Shown here piece by piece: positions 1 to 7,586 of a DNA stretch of 24,189 bases (its first letter is position 1; each line of letters opens with the position of its first letter). Position numbers and translations under genes: made by a program. This DNA comes from an uncultured Mycolicibacterium sp. (GTDB lineage: Bacteria; Actinomycetota; Actinomycetes; Mycobacteriales; Mycobacteriaceae): the NCBI RefSeq assembly GCF_937941905.1, contig NZ_CALDGS010000080.1, positions 1 to 24,189 on the forward strand, read 5' to 3'. The notes below the pieces were generated by a model. The model was not told the DNA's origin. It was given only the letters and a program-made list of their open reading frames with translations, and made no database searches.

Positions 1-443
1 TCGGCCTCGGTCTTGGCCCGGCCGGTGGTGGCCTCGTACTCGCGCTTGGCGGTCGAGATCAGCCGTTGTGCCTCCTCGCGGGCCTCGGCGACCATCCGCT
101 CGCTGTGCTGGCGGGCCTCGGCGACCATCCGGTCGGCCTGGGCCTTGGCCTCGGCGAGCAGCCGGTCGGCCTCGGTGCGGGCGTGGCTGATCATCGACTC
201 GGCCTCGGCGCTGGCGGTCTGCACCATCGACTCGGACTGCTCCTTGGCCTCGCGCAGCATGTTGTCGCGGGCGTCGAGCACGTCCTGGGCGTCGTCGAGT
301 TCGCCCGGGATGGCGTCCTTGATGTCGTCGATCAGCTCCAGCACGTCGCCGCGGGGCACCACGCACCCGGCGGTCATCGGCACGCCGCGCGCCTCCTCGA
401 CGATCGCACTCAGTTCGTCGAGCGCCTCAAAAACTCGATACAC
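1..443 (-). CDS. sepIVA: SepIVA, DivIVA-like septation coiled-coil protein (partial, C-terminus off the window)
   Basis: The N-terminal 147 codons are present; the gene runs off the left edge. The start is GTG at 443-441, encoding MYRVFEALDEL, with a GGAGGG ribosome site at 454-449. The N-terminus (residues 1-57) is the conserved SepIVA/DivIVA-like head, followed from about residue 58 by a continuous coiled coil made of 11-residue units rich in Glu, Ala and Arg. From family knowledge, SepIVA (Rv2927c in M. tuberculosis) is an essential mycobacterial division/envelope factor acting at the septum and subpolar membrane domain. It lies 117 bp downstream of coaD on the same strand and may have its own promoter. 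Identification rests on close resemblance to the remembered Rv2927c N-terminus; the remaining C-terminal part cannot be judged. Confidence 0.92.
   Translation of the reverse strand, partial: MYRVFEALDELSAIVEEARGVPMTAGCVVPRGDVLELIDDIKDAIPGELDDAQDVLDARDNMLREAKEQSESMVQTASAEAESMISHARTEADRLLAEAKAQADRMVAEARQHSERMVAEAREEAQRLISTAKREYEATTGRAKTEA
12..242 (-). repeat. Seven tandem 33-bp (11-residue) coiled-coil units inside sepIVA
   Basis: Codons 68-144 fall into seven consecutive 11-residue units with the pattern x-x-[AS]-[DEQ]-[RS]-[LM]-[LVI]-x-x-A-[KR], for example TEADRLLAEAK, AQADRMVAEAR and QHSERMVAEAR. At DNA level the adjacent units share long identical runs such as gcctcggcgaccatccg (two copies near 82-133). 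Hendecad periodicity predicts a nearly straight or slightly right-handed coiled coil. The last unit (residues 134-144) is more diverged. This is a coding repeat, not an intergenic one. Confidence 0.8.
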
Positions 444-448
444 GGCAA

Positions 449-454
449 CCCTCC
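449..454 (-). promoter_or_regulatory. Ribosome binding site fixing the sepIVA GTG start
   Basis: The minus strand reads GGAGGG, five bases before the GTG at 443-441. No other in-frame start is placed this well. Confidence 0.7.
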
Positions 455-468
455 AGGCCCTAGTCGTT

Positions 469-513
469 GGTAACCAGTGTGCCTGGAGTTACCCGTGTGA
501 CTCGTGTTTCCAA
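469..513 (-). promoter_or_regulatory. Candidate sepIVA promoter overlapped by an inverted repeat
   Basis: On the minus strand TTGGAA (513-508) and TAACTC (491-486) are spaced by 16 bases, a reasonable match to a mycobacterial SigA promoter, with a start point expected near 479 and a leader of about 35 nt. An imperfect inverted repeat covers 469-493: GGTAA and CCAG pair with CTGG and TTACC around a GCACA loop, with a 2-base bulge. It overlaps the -10 box and start point, where an operator or 5' leader hairpin would sit. The pattern is seen; the function is inferred. Confidence 0.35.
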
Positions 514-560
514 TCCGGTGTGTCGCGTGTCGGCGCGCACCGGCGCCCCGGCCCGGCCGG

Positions 561-1040
561 TCAGGATCCGGCGAGCCGGGCGCGCAGCCGCCGGTTGACC
601 GGCTCGGGCAACAGCTCCGAGACGTCCCCGCCGAGCAGCGCCACCTCCTTGGCCAGCGAGGAGGAGACGAAGGAGTACTTCGGCGAGGTGGCCACGAAGA
701 AGGTGTCCACCCCGGCGATGTGCTTGTTCATCTGGGCCATCTGCAGCTCGTACTCGAAGTCGGTGCCGGTGCGCAGGCCCTTGATGATCGCCGAGAAGCC
801 GCGCTCGCGGACGAAGTCGACCACCAGCCCGCTGCCGGACTCCACCCGCACGTTGGGCAGGTGTGCGGTGGACTCCTCGATCATCTCGATGCGCTCGTCG
901 ATGCCGAACATGCCCTTCTTGTTCGGGTTGATCAGCACCGCGACGACGACCTCGTCGAAGTGTGCCGAGGCCCGCTCGAAGACGTCGATATGGCCGAGGG
1001 TGACCGGGTCGAAGGAACCGGGACAGACCGCGCCGCTCAT
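561..1040 (-). CDS. coaD: Phosphopantetheine adenylyltransferase (CoA biosynthesis)
   Basis: The complete 159-residue protein transfers AMP from ATP to 4'-phosphopantetheine, giving dephospho-CoA, the penultimate step of CoA synthesis in the cytosol. The nucleotidyltransferase signature is at residues 8-17 (GSFDPVTLGH, containing the T/HxGH motif). The C-terminal SSSLAKE at 126-132 corresponds to the ISSTxxR/K-type ATP-binding motif. Length matches CoaD proteins of about 160 residues. ATG at 1040 is preceded by rsmD, whose stop lies 22 bases upstream, so the gene is probably translated from an rsmD-coaD message, a common pairing in bacteria. Nothing appears broken. Confidence 0.97.
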   Translation of the reverse strand: MSGAVCPGSFDPVTLGHIDVFERASAHFDEVVVAVLINPNKKGMFGIDERIEMIEESTAHLPNVRVESGSGLVVDFVRERGFSAIIKGLRTGTDFEYELQMAQMNKHIAGVDTFFVATSPKYSFVSSSLAKEVALLGGDVSELLPEPVNRRLRARLAGS

Positions 1041-1062
1041 GAGCGCAAACCGTAGCAGGAGC

Positions 1063-1617
1063 TCAGTCGCGCACCGCGAGCTCGAGCCGGGTGCCGCCGT
1101 AGCGCCGGGCCGGCCAGGGGGTCCAGCCGGGCGGCCAGTCCAGCTCCGGCCCGGTGGCGGCCCGCTCGACCACCGCGACGGTGCCCGGCCGCACCCAGCC
1201 GTTGGCGTCCAGCGCGGCCAGCACCGCCTCGATCTCGGCGTTGGGCAGCTCGTAGGGCGGATCGGCCAGCACCAGGTCGACCGGCCGCGCCGCGGGGGTG
1301 CCCACCACCGCGGCCACCGGGCCGCGCCGCACCGTCGCCCCGGTCACGCCCAGGGTCTCGATGTTGCGGTTGATCACCGCCGCCGCCCGGGCGTCGGCCT
1401 CGACGAACAGCACCGACGACGCCCCGCGGGAGGCCGCCTCCAGCCCGAGCGCCCCGGAGCCGGCGTAGAGGTCGGCCACCGCCGCGCCGTGCAGTTCGAC
1501 GCGCGCGGCCAGCACGTTGAACAGCGCCTCCCGCACCCGGTCGGTGGTGGGCCGGGTGACGTTGCGGGGCACCGTGATCCGACGTCCACCGTAGGTGCCC
1601 GAGATGATCCGGGTCAG
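1063..1617 (-). CDS. rsmD: 16S rRNA (guanine(966)-N(2))-methyltransferase RsmD, probable CTG start
   Basis: A SAM-dependent methyltransferase of about 184 residues that modifies G966 (E. coli numbering) of 16S rRNA. Motif I is DLYAGSGALGLE at residues 49-60 and the N2-methylating motif DPPY at 119-122. The family N-terminus (TRIISGTYGGRR) begins immediately after a CTG at 1617-1615, which overlaps the pyc TGA as CTGA. No ATG, GTG or TTG exists at the expected place, and the next in-frame GTG lies inside conserved sequence (V16). The frame stays open to 1917, but that extension is antisense-like low-complexity Arg/His sequence within the pyc reading region and is not credible. The identity is solid; the start is the uncertain part. 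Confidence 0.9.
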   Translation of the reverse strand: MTRIISGTYGGRRITVPRNVTRPTTDRVREALFNVLAARVELHGAAVADLYAGSGALGLEAASRGASSVLFVEADARAAAVINRNIETLGVTGATVRRGPVAAVVGTPAARPVDLVLADPPYELPNAEIEAVLAALDANGWVRPGTVAVVERAATGPELDWPPGWTPWPARRYGGTRLELAVRD

Positions 1618-4600
1618 TCCAGCACCACCAGCAGGTCGCCGCCCTCGACCTGGGCGGTCTGTGACACGGCCACCCGCGTGACGGTGCCGGGTTTCGGTGC
1701 GGTGATGGCGGCCTCCATTTTCATGGCTTCGATGGTGGCGACGGTCTGGCCGGCCTCGACGGTGTCGCCGGCGGCCACGGCGACGGTGACGACGCCGGCG
1801 AAGGGGGCGGCGATGTGGCCGGGGTTGGTGCGGTCGGCTTTCTCGGCGACCGGGATCTGGGTGGCGATGTTGTTGTCGCGCACCAGGATCGGTCGTAGCT
1901 GGCCGTTCATGATGCACATCACGGTGCGCATGCCGCGTTCGTCGGGGTCGGAGATGGCCTCCAGGCCGATGATGAGCTCCACCCCCTTTTCCAGCTGGAC
2001 GCGGTGTTCCTCGCCGTGGCGCAGGCCGTAGAAGAACTGGTTGGCGCTCAGCCCGGAGGTGTCGCCGTAGGTCTGCCGGTGTGCCTCGAACTCGGCGGTC
2101 GGGCCGGGGAACAGCAGCCGGTTGAGGGCGGCCCGGCGTTTCGGGCCGGGCTGGGCGAGCACCGCCTGGTCCTCCGCGGTGAGCCCCACCTGCGGTCTGG
2201 CGGGCGGACGGCCGGCAAGTGCCTTGGTGCGCAACGGTTCCGGCCAGCCACCCGGCGGGTCGCCGAGCTCACCACGCAGGAACCCGATCACGCTGTCGGG
2301 GATGTCCACACAGGTCGGGTCGGCGGCGAACTGCTCGGCGGTCACCCCCGCCCCCACCAGGGCCAGCGCCAGGTCACCGACCACCTTGCTCGACGGGGTG
2401 ACCTTGACCAGTCGGCCCAGCACCCGGTCGGCGCCGGCGTAGGCGTCCTCGACGGCCTCGAACCGGTCGCCCAGCCCGAGCGCGATGGCCTGCTGGCGCA
2501 GGTTGCTCAACTGCCCGCCCGGGATCTCGTGGTGGTAGACCCGCCCGGTGGGGGCGGGCAGCCCGGACTCGAACGGCGCGTAGACCTTGCGCAGCGCCTC
2601 CCAGTACGGCTCCAGATCGCAGACGGCCTGCAGCGACAGCCCGGTGTCGTATTCGGTGTGGGCGGCCGCGGCCACGATCGCGCTCAGCGGCGGCTGGCTG
2701 GTGGTGCCCGCCAGGGGTGCGGCCGCCCCGTCGACCGCGCTGGCCCCGGCCTGCCAGGCCGCCAGATAGGTGGCCAACTGCCCGCCCGGGGTGTCGTGGG
2801 TGTGCACGTGCACCGGCAGATCGAACCGGCTGCGCAGCGCGGCGACGAGCCTGGCCGCCGCGGCCGGCCGCAGCAGCCCGGCCATGTCCTTGATGGCCAG
2901 CACGTGCGCGCCGGCCGCCACGATCTGCTCGGCCAGCCGCAGGTAGTAGTCCAGGGTGTAGAGATCCTCGGCCGGGTCGGACAGGTCCCCGGTGTAGCTG
3001 AGGGCGACCTCGGCCACGGCGGTGCCGGTCTCGCGCACCGCGTCGATGGCCGGGCGCATCGCCTCGACGTTGTTCAGCGCGTCGAAGATCCGGAAGATGT
3101 CGATCCCGGTGGCGGCCGCCTCCTGCACGAACGCCCTGGTCACCGACTCCGGATACGGCGTGTAGCCCACGGTGTTGCGGCCCCGCAGCAGCATCTGCAG
3201 ACAGATGTTCGGCATCGCCTCACGCAGCGCGGCCAACCGCTCCCACGGGTCCTCCTTGAGGAACCGCAGCGCCACGTCGTAGGTGGCCCCGCCCCAGCAC
3301 TCCACCGACAGCAACTGCGGCGTCAACCGCGCCACATAGGGGGCGACCTTGACCAGCCCGTTGGTGCGCACCCGGGTCGCCAGCAACGACTGGTGGGCAT
3401 CACGGAACGTGGTGTCGGTGACCCCCACACCCCGACGGTCGCGCAGCCAGCGGGCGAATCCCTCCGGGCCCAACTGCTCAAGCCGCTGCCGGCTGCCCGG
3501 CGGCGGCGGGGCGTCCAGATCGACCTGCGGCAGCTTGTCGGCCGGATACACCGTGGTCGGCCGCGGCCCGTGCGGCTGGTTGACCGTCACATCGGCCAGA
3601 TAGTTCAAGATCTTCGTACCCCGGTCGGCGGGGCTGTGCGCGGTCAGCAGATGCGGCCGTTCGTCGATGAACGACGTCGTCACCCGACCCGCACGGAAAT
3701 CCGGGTCATCGATGACCGCCTGCAGAAACGGGATGTTGGTGGCCACCCCGCGGATCCGGAACTCGGCCAGCGCCCGGCGGGCCCGGGCCGCGGCGACCGA
3801 CAGGTCACGGCCCCGGCAGGTGAGTTTGACCAGCATCGAGTCGAAATGCGCGCTGATCTCCGCGCCCAGATGGGTGCCGCCGTCCAGCCGGATACCGGCC
3901 CCGCCCGGCGAGCGGTAACCGGTGATCCGGCCCACGTCCGGCCGGAACCCGTTGGCCGGATCCTCGGTGGTGATCCGGCACTGCATGGCCGCCCCGCGGA
4001 TCTGCAGCCCCTGCTGGCTCAGCCCCAGATCCGCCAGCGACTCACCGGCGGCGATCCGCAGCTGCGCCGAGACCAGATCCACATCGGTGATCTCCTCGGT
4101 CACCGTGTGCTCGACCTGAATCCGCGGATTGCACTCGATGAACACGTACTCACCGCGCTCGTCGAGCAGGAACTCCACCGTGCCCGCACACGTGTAGCCG
4201 ATGTGCCGGGCGAACGCCACCGCATCGGCACAGATGCGTTCCCGCAGTTGCGGATCCAGGTTCGGGGCGGGGGCGAGCTCGACGACCTTCTGATGCCGCC
4301 GCTGCACGCTGCAGTCCCGCTCGAACAGGTGCATCACATTGCCGTGCGCATCGGCGAGGATCTGCACCTCGATGTGGCGCGGATTGATCACCGCCTCCTC
4401 GAGATACACCCGCCCGTCACCGAACGCCGAGGCGGCCTCCCGCGATGCCGCCTCGATCGCCTCCTTCAGCCCCTCCGGGTCGCTCACCCGGCGCATGCCG
4501 CGGCCACCACCACCCGAGACCGCCTTGACGAACACCGGGAACCGCATACCGGCGGCCGCGGCGACCAGCTCCTCGACCGACGCCGACGGGGCCGAGGACA

Positions 4601-4997
4601 CCGGCACCGGCAGCCCGGCCTCACGCGCCGCCGCCACCGCCCGCGACTTGTTGCCGGTCAGCTCCAGCACCTCGGCACTCGGACCCACGAACGTGATCCC
4701 CGCACGCGCACACGCACGGGCCAACTCCGGGTTCTCCGAAAGGAATCCGTAGCCCGGGTACACCGCGTCCGCACCCGAGGACCGGGCCACCCGCATGATC
4801 TCGTCGACCGACAGGTACGCCCGAACCGGATGCCCCACCTCACCGATCTGGTAGGACTCATCGGCCTTGAGCCGGTGCAGCGAATTCCGGTCCTCGTACG
4901 GGTAGACCGCGACGGTGGCGATACCCAACTCGAACGCGGCACGGAACGCGCGGACCGCGATTTCCCCGCGGTTGGCGACGAGCAGCTTGGAGATCAC
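1614..4997 (-). CDS. pyc: Pyruvate carboxylase
   Basis: The complete 1127-residue single-chain enzyme carboxylates pyruvate to oxaloacetate using ATP, bicarbonate and covalently bound biotin (anaplerosis). Order of parts: biotin carboxylase domain from residue 1 (LLVANRGEIAVR at 5-16, ATP-grasp glycine loop GGGGRGM at 162-168) to about 450; carboxyltransferase TIM barrel from about 530 (TDTTFRDAHQSL, and later the metal-binding HVHTHDTPG); then a PYC-specific tetramerisation region; and a C-terminal biotinyl domain with EAMKMEA, biotinyl lysine K1093. GTG start at 4997. It lies 17 bases after the VKOR stop and its TGA overlaps the rsmD start, so it sits mid-operon. Length and motifs match the mycobacterial enzyme (Rv2967c). 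Confidence 0.98.
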   Translation of the reverse strand: MISKLLVANRGEIAVRAFRAAFELGIATVAVYPYEDRNSLHRLKADESYQIGEVGHPVRAYLSVDEIMRVARSSGADAVYPGYGFLSENPELARACARAGITFVGPSAEVLELTGNKSRAVAAAREAGLPVPVSSAPSASVEELVAAAAGMRFPVFVKAVSGGGGRGMRRVSDPEGLKEAIEAASREAASAFGDGRVYLEEAVINPRHIEVQILADAHGNVMHLFERDCSVQRRHQKVVELAPAPNLDPQLRERICADAVAFARHIGYTCAGTVEFLLDERGEYVFIECNPRIQVEHTVTEEITDVDLVSAQLRIAAGESLADLGLSQQGLQIRGAAMQCRITTEDPANGFRPDVGRITGYRSPGGAGIRLDGGTHLGAEISAHFDSMLVKLTCRGRDLSVAAARARRALAEFRIRGVATNIPFLQAVIDDPDFRAGRVTTSFIDERPHLLTAHSPADRGTKILNYLADVTVNQPHGPRPTTVYPADKLPQVDLDAPPPPGSRQRLEQLGPEGFARWLRDRRGVGVTDTTFRDAHQSLLATRVRTNGLVKVAPYVARLTPQLLSVECWGGATYDVALRFLKEDPWERLAALREAMPNICLQMLLRGRNTVGYTPYPESVTRAFVQEAAATGIDIFRIFDALNNVEAMRPAIDAVRETGTAVAEVALSYTGDLSDPAEDLYTLDYYLRLAEQIVAAGAHVLAIKDMAGLLRPAAAARLVAALRSRFDLPVHVHTHDTPGGQLATYLAAWQAGASAVDGAAAPLAGTTSQPPLSAIVAAAAHTEYDTGLSLQAVCDLEPYWEALRKVYAPFESGLPAPTGRVYHHEIPGGQLSNLRQQAIALGLGDRFEAVEDAYAGADRVLGRLVKVTPSSKVVGDLALALVGAGVTAEQFAADPTCVDIPDSVIGFLRGELGDPPGGWPEPLRTKALAGRPPARPQVGLTAEDQAVLAQPGPKRRAALNRLLFPGPTAEFEAHRQTYGDTSGLSANQFFYGLRHGEEHRVQLEKGVELIIGLEAISDPDERGMRTVMCIMNGQLRPILVRDNNIATQIPVAEKADRTNPGHIAAPFAGVVTVAVAAGDTVEAGQTVATIEAMKMEAAITAPKPGTVTRVAVSQTAQVEGGDLLVVLD

Positions 4998-5014
4998 GCG
5001 CTACTGTAGCCCGC

Positions 5015-5647
5015 TCAGATCAGGGTCGACCAGTAGTCCCAGAACCGCACCAGGGCCAGCAGCACCACGCCGACGAACCAGAACGTCACCAGCGACCACC
5101 GCCACTGGTACAGCAGCCGGGCGGCCGGGTGGGCACCCAGCGGCCGCAGCGTGATCGCCGTCGCCACCACGAAGGTGGGGATGGTGACCGACCAGACCAC
5201 CATGCAGTACGGGCACAGCGCGCCGATGCGGTACAGGCTCTGGAAGATCAACCAGTGCACGAAGATCGTGCCGAGCAGCGAGCCCATCGCCAGCCCCGAC
5301 CAGTACCAGCGGGGCAGCCGCACGCCGCCCACCGAGATCACGCCCGTCACGGTGACCACGGTGAAGGCCACGATGCCGATGAGCGGGTTGGGGAACCCGA
5401 ACACCGAGGCCTGCCAGCTCACCATCACCGAACCGCAGGCCAGCACCGGGTTGAGACTGCAGGTGGGCACGTAGGCCGGGTCGATCAGCAGCGCGATCTT
5501 CTCGACGGTCAGTGTCAGCGACGCCGCCAGGCCGAGCACCCCGCCGATGAGCAGCCACAACGCGCTCGGCCGCGGCACGTAGACCGCGGACCGGTCGTCG
5601 GCCGGGGTGGCGGCCGACGCGGCGGGCTGGTCGGCGGTGGCGGTCAC
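5015..5647 (-). CDS. Vitamin K epoxide reductase family protein (DsbB-like disulfide catalyst)
   Basis: The 210-residue multi-pass membrane protein has hydrophobic segments near residues 29-55, 88-107, 114-136, 147-166 and 184-203. Cysteines C63 and C71 form the loop pair, and C145-P-Y-C148 is the quinone-reducing CxxC, the four-cysteine pattern of bacterial VKORs. From family knowledge it reoxidises a periplasmic DsbA-like partner and passes electrons to menaquinone. That partner is encoded immediately upstream: its TGA overlaps this GTG start (5647-5645) as GTGA, which argues for coupled expression. Length equals remembered Rv2968c (210 residues). Confidence 0.94.
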   Translation of the reverse strand: MTATADQPAASAATPADDRSAVYVPRPSALWLLIGGVLGLAASLTLTVEKIALLIDPAYVPTCSLNPVLACGSVMVSWQASVFGFPNPLIGIVAFTVVTVTGVISVGGVRLPRWYWSGLAMGSLLGTIFVHWLIFQSLYRIGALCPYCMVVWSVTIPTFVVATAITLRPLGAHPAARLLYQWRWSLVTFWFVGVVLLALVRFWDYWSTLI

Positions 5648-6411
5648 GGCGCCGCGGGGGTCGGGGCCTTCGCCGGCGGGGCCGCCTCCAGGCCGGGCAC
5701 GTCGCCGACGATCTCCTTGATCTTGTCGACGAGCGCCTGCGGGGTGCTGTAGGAGTAGTCCTCGCCGTTGATCCGCACCGTCGGGGTGGCCTTGATGCCG
5801 GTCGCGCCGACCATGCCGTCGACCATCTTCTCGTAGCGACCGCTGTTGATGCAGTCGGGCACGTTGCCGACCACCCCGGCCTGGCGGGCCAGCTCGATGA
5901 GCTTCTCGTTGTCCGGGTAGCTGCCGCCGACCTCCTCCGGCTGCAGGGCGAACAGCTTGGCGTGGAACCGCTCGAACGCCTCGACCGACTCGTCGGCCAC
6001 GCAGTAGGCGGCGGCGCCGGCACGGTTCGAGTAGTTGTCGTTCTGGCGGGTGTTGAGGATGCCGACCATGTAGTAGTCGACCGCGGCCGCCCCGGACTGG
6101 ATCACCTTGGCCAGGGTGGGCCCGAAGACCTGCTCGAAGGCGCCGCAGTGCGGGCACAGGAAGTCCTCGTAGACCGAGATGACGACCTTCGGTTCGCCGC
6201 TGTCGGCGTCGGTGATCACCTGTTCGGAGGCGACCCGGACCGCGCGCCCCTCACCGGAGCCCGGCTTGTCGTTGGACATCACGATGTAGAGCACCAAGGC
6301 GACCGCGAACACCACGACGACGGCCGTCAGGCCGATCTGGATCAGCAGGTTGCGCCGACGGTCGGCGGCCTTGAGGTCGTAGCTCGCGGTTTTCCTGGGT
6401 TTCTTCGCCAC
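5644..6411 (-). CDS. DsbA-like membrane-anchored thiol-disulfide oxidoreductase
   Basis: The 255-residue protein has a short basic cytosolic tail, one membrane anchor at about residues 21-46 and an extracytoplasmic thioredoxin-fold domain. Catalytic motif C86-P-H-C89, cis-proline motif T209-P210, and a second likely disulfide C137-C187. It probably introduces disulfides into exported proteins, with the adjacent VKOR as reoxidant. The GTG at 6411-6409 is chosen because it gives MAKKPRKTASYD, the family N-terminus. The C-terminus ends in an Ala/Pro-rich tail. lipN ends 53 bases upstream. Matches remembered Rv2969c in length and content. Confidence 0.94.
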   Translation of the reverse strand: MAKKPRKTASYDLKAADRRRNLLIQIGLTAVVVVFAVALVLYIVMSNDKPGSGEGRAVRVASEQVITDADSGEPKVVISVYEDFLCPHCGAFEQVFGPTLAKVIQSGAAAVDYYMVGILNTRQNDNYSNRAGAAAYCVADESVEAFERFHAKLFALQPEEVGGSYPDNEKLIELARQAGVVGNVPDCINSGRYEKMVDGMVGATGIKATPTVRINGEDYSYSTPQALVDKIKEIVGDVPGLEAAPPAKAPTPAAP

Positions 6412-6464
6412 GGCGACAAGCGTACCGGCGCGGTCGGCGCCGTCGGCAGGGCCCAACGGCCCCG

Positions 6465-7586
6465 TCAGGCCCGGCTGAGGTGGGCGCGCAGCGCGGAGAC
6501 CAGTTCGGCGGTGGCGGTCTCGCAGCCGCCGCCGATCGGGAAAAAGCTGGCGAAGGCGTGCACCAGCGACCCGTACCGGCGCAGGTCGACGGCCACCCCG
6601 GCGGCGCGCAGCGCCTCGGCGTAGGCCTCCCCCTCGTCGCGCAGCGGGTCGAAGCCGGCGGTGGCGACGAGCGCCGGTGCCAGCCCGGACAGGTCGTCGG
6701 CCAGCAGTGGCGACACGAGTGGGTCGGTGGGCTCGACCGGCGCGCCGTCGAGGTAGTGGCGCTGGAACCAGTCCATGTCGGCGCGGGTGAGGAAGAAGCC
6801 GTCGGCGAACAGGGTGCGCGACCGGGTGTCGTTGGCGGCGTCGGTCACCGGGTAGAGCAGCAACTGCAACACCGGCTGGCGCACCCCGTCGTCGCGGCAG
6901 CGCAGCGCCACCACCGCGGCGAGGTTGCCGCCGGCGCTGTCGCCGCCGACGGCGATCCGGTCCGGGTCGGCGCCCAGCGCCGCGGGATGCTCCAGCGCCC
7001 AGCGGTAGGCGGCGTAGGCGTCGTCGGCGGCGGCCGGCGCCTTGTGCTCCGGCGCCAGCCGGTAGTCCACCGACAGCACCGCCAGCTCGCCGTCGCGGCA
7101 GATCCGGCGGCACAGCAGGTCGTGGGTCTCCAGGTCGCCGATGACGAATCCGCCGCCGTGGTAGTAGACGAGCAGCGGCAGTTCGCCGTCGGCGTGCAGC
7201 GGCCGGTACAGCCGGGCGGCCAGCGGTCCGGCCGGCCCGTCGACGGTGTGGTTGGTGACGTCGACCGGGATGTGGGCGGCGAACATGGTCGCGGTGGTGC
7301 GCAGCCGGGCCCGGGCGACCGCCGGGTCGTCGCTGACCACCAGGCCGGGGATGCCCGCGGCGCGCTGGCCGGCCAGCAGCAGCTGCAGCGTGGGGTCGAG
7401 GGTGTTGCCGTCGACGGTGACGCCGCGCCCGCCCAGCAGCAACCGTTTGACCCGGTCGGACAGGTGCGGCAGCGACCGCAGGGTCACCCGGGTGGCGGCG
7501 TCGACGGCGAACGTGCGGACCCGTCCCGGTTCGCGACGCGACCGCCCGTCGCCCGGCTCGGCGTGGACTGGCAGACTGCTGGTCAT
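6465..7586 (-). CDS. lipN: Alpha/beta hydrolase, hormone-sensitive-lipase family carboxylesterase LipN
   Basis: The 373-residue serine esterase has the HSL-family oxyanion motif HGGGF at 143-147, nucleophile elbow GDSAGG at 215-220 (Ser217) and likely triad partners Asp313 (GFDPLRD) and His343 (LVHAF). A substrate cap is expected in the first 110 residues. It probably hydrolyses short-chain esters; the natural substrate is not evident from sequence. ATG at 7586-7584 gives MTSSLPVHAEPG. The frame is open to 7670, but that extension would run into the divergent aldo/keto reductase. The two start codons share CATG, so there is no separate intergenic promoter. Confidence 0.92.
   Translation of the reverse strand: MTSSLPVHAEPGDGRSRREPGRVRTFAVDAATRVTLRSLPHLSDRVKRLLLGGRGVTVDGNTLDPTLQLLLAGQRAAGIPGLVVSDDPAVARARLRTTATMFAAHIPVDVTNHTVDGPAGPLAARLYRPLHADGELPLLVYYHGGGFVIGDLETHDLLCRRICRDGELAVLSVDYRLAPEHKAPAAADDAYAAYRWALEHPAALGADPDRIAVGGDSAGGNLAAVVALRCRDDGVRQPVLQLLLYPVTDAANDTRSRTLFADGFFLTRADMDWFQRHYLDGAPVEPTDPLVSPLLADDLSGLAPALVATAGFDPLRDEGEAYAEALRAAGVAVDLRRYGSLVHAFASFFPIGGGCETATAELVSALRAHLSRA

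Noticed and set aside
82..160. Repeated ctcggcgaccatccg blocks as a possible CRISPR or regulatory repeat
   Set aside because: They are in-frame 33-bp coiled-coil units of sepIVA with no unique spacers.
1618..1917. N-terminal extension of rsmD by about 100 codons
   Set aside because: It overlaps the biotinyl domain coding region of pyc and is an Arg/His-rich out-of-frame translation absent from RsmD proteins.
2004..5009. A 1001-codon plus-strand open frame opposite pyc
   Set aside because: It mirrors the pyc codon pattern of a high-GC genome. The translation is Arg/Gly/His-rich without domains, while pyc on the other strand has complete catalytic motifs.
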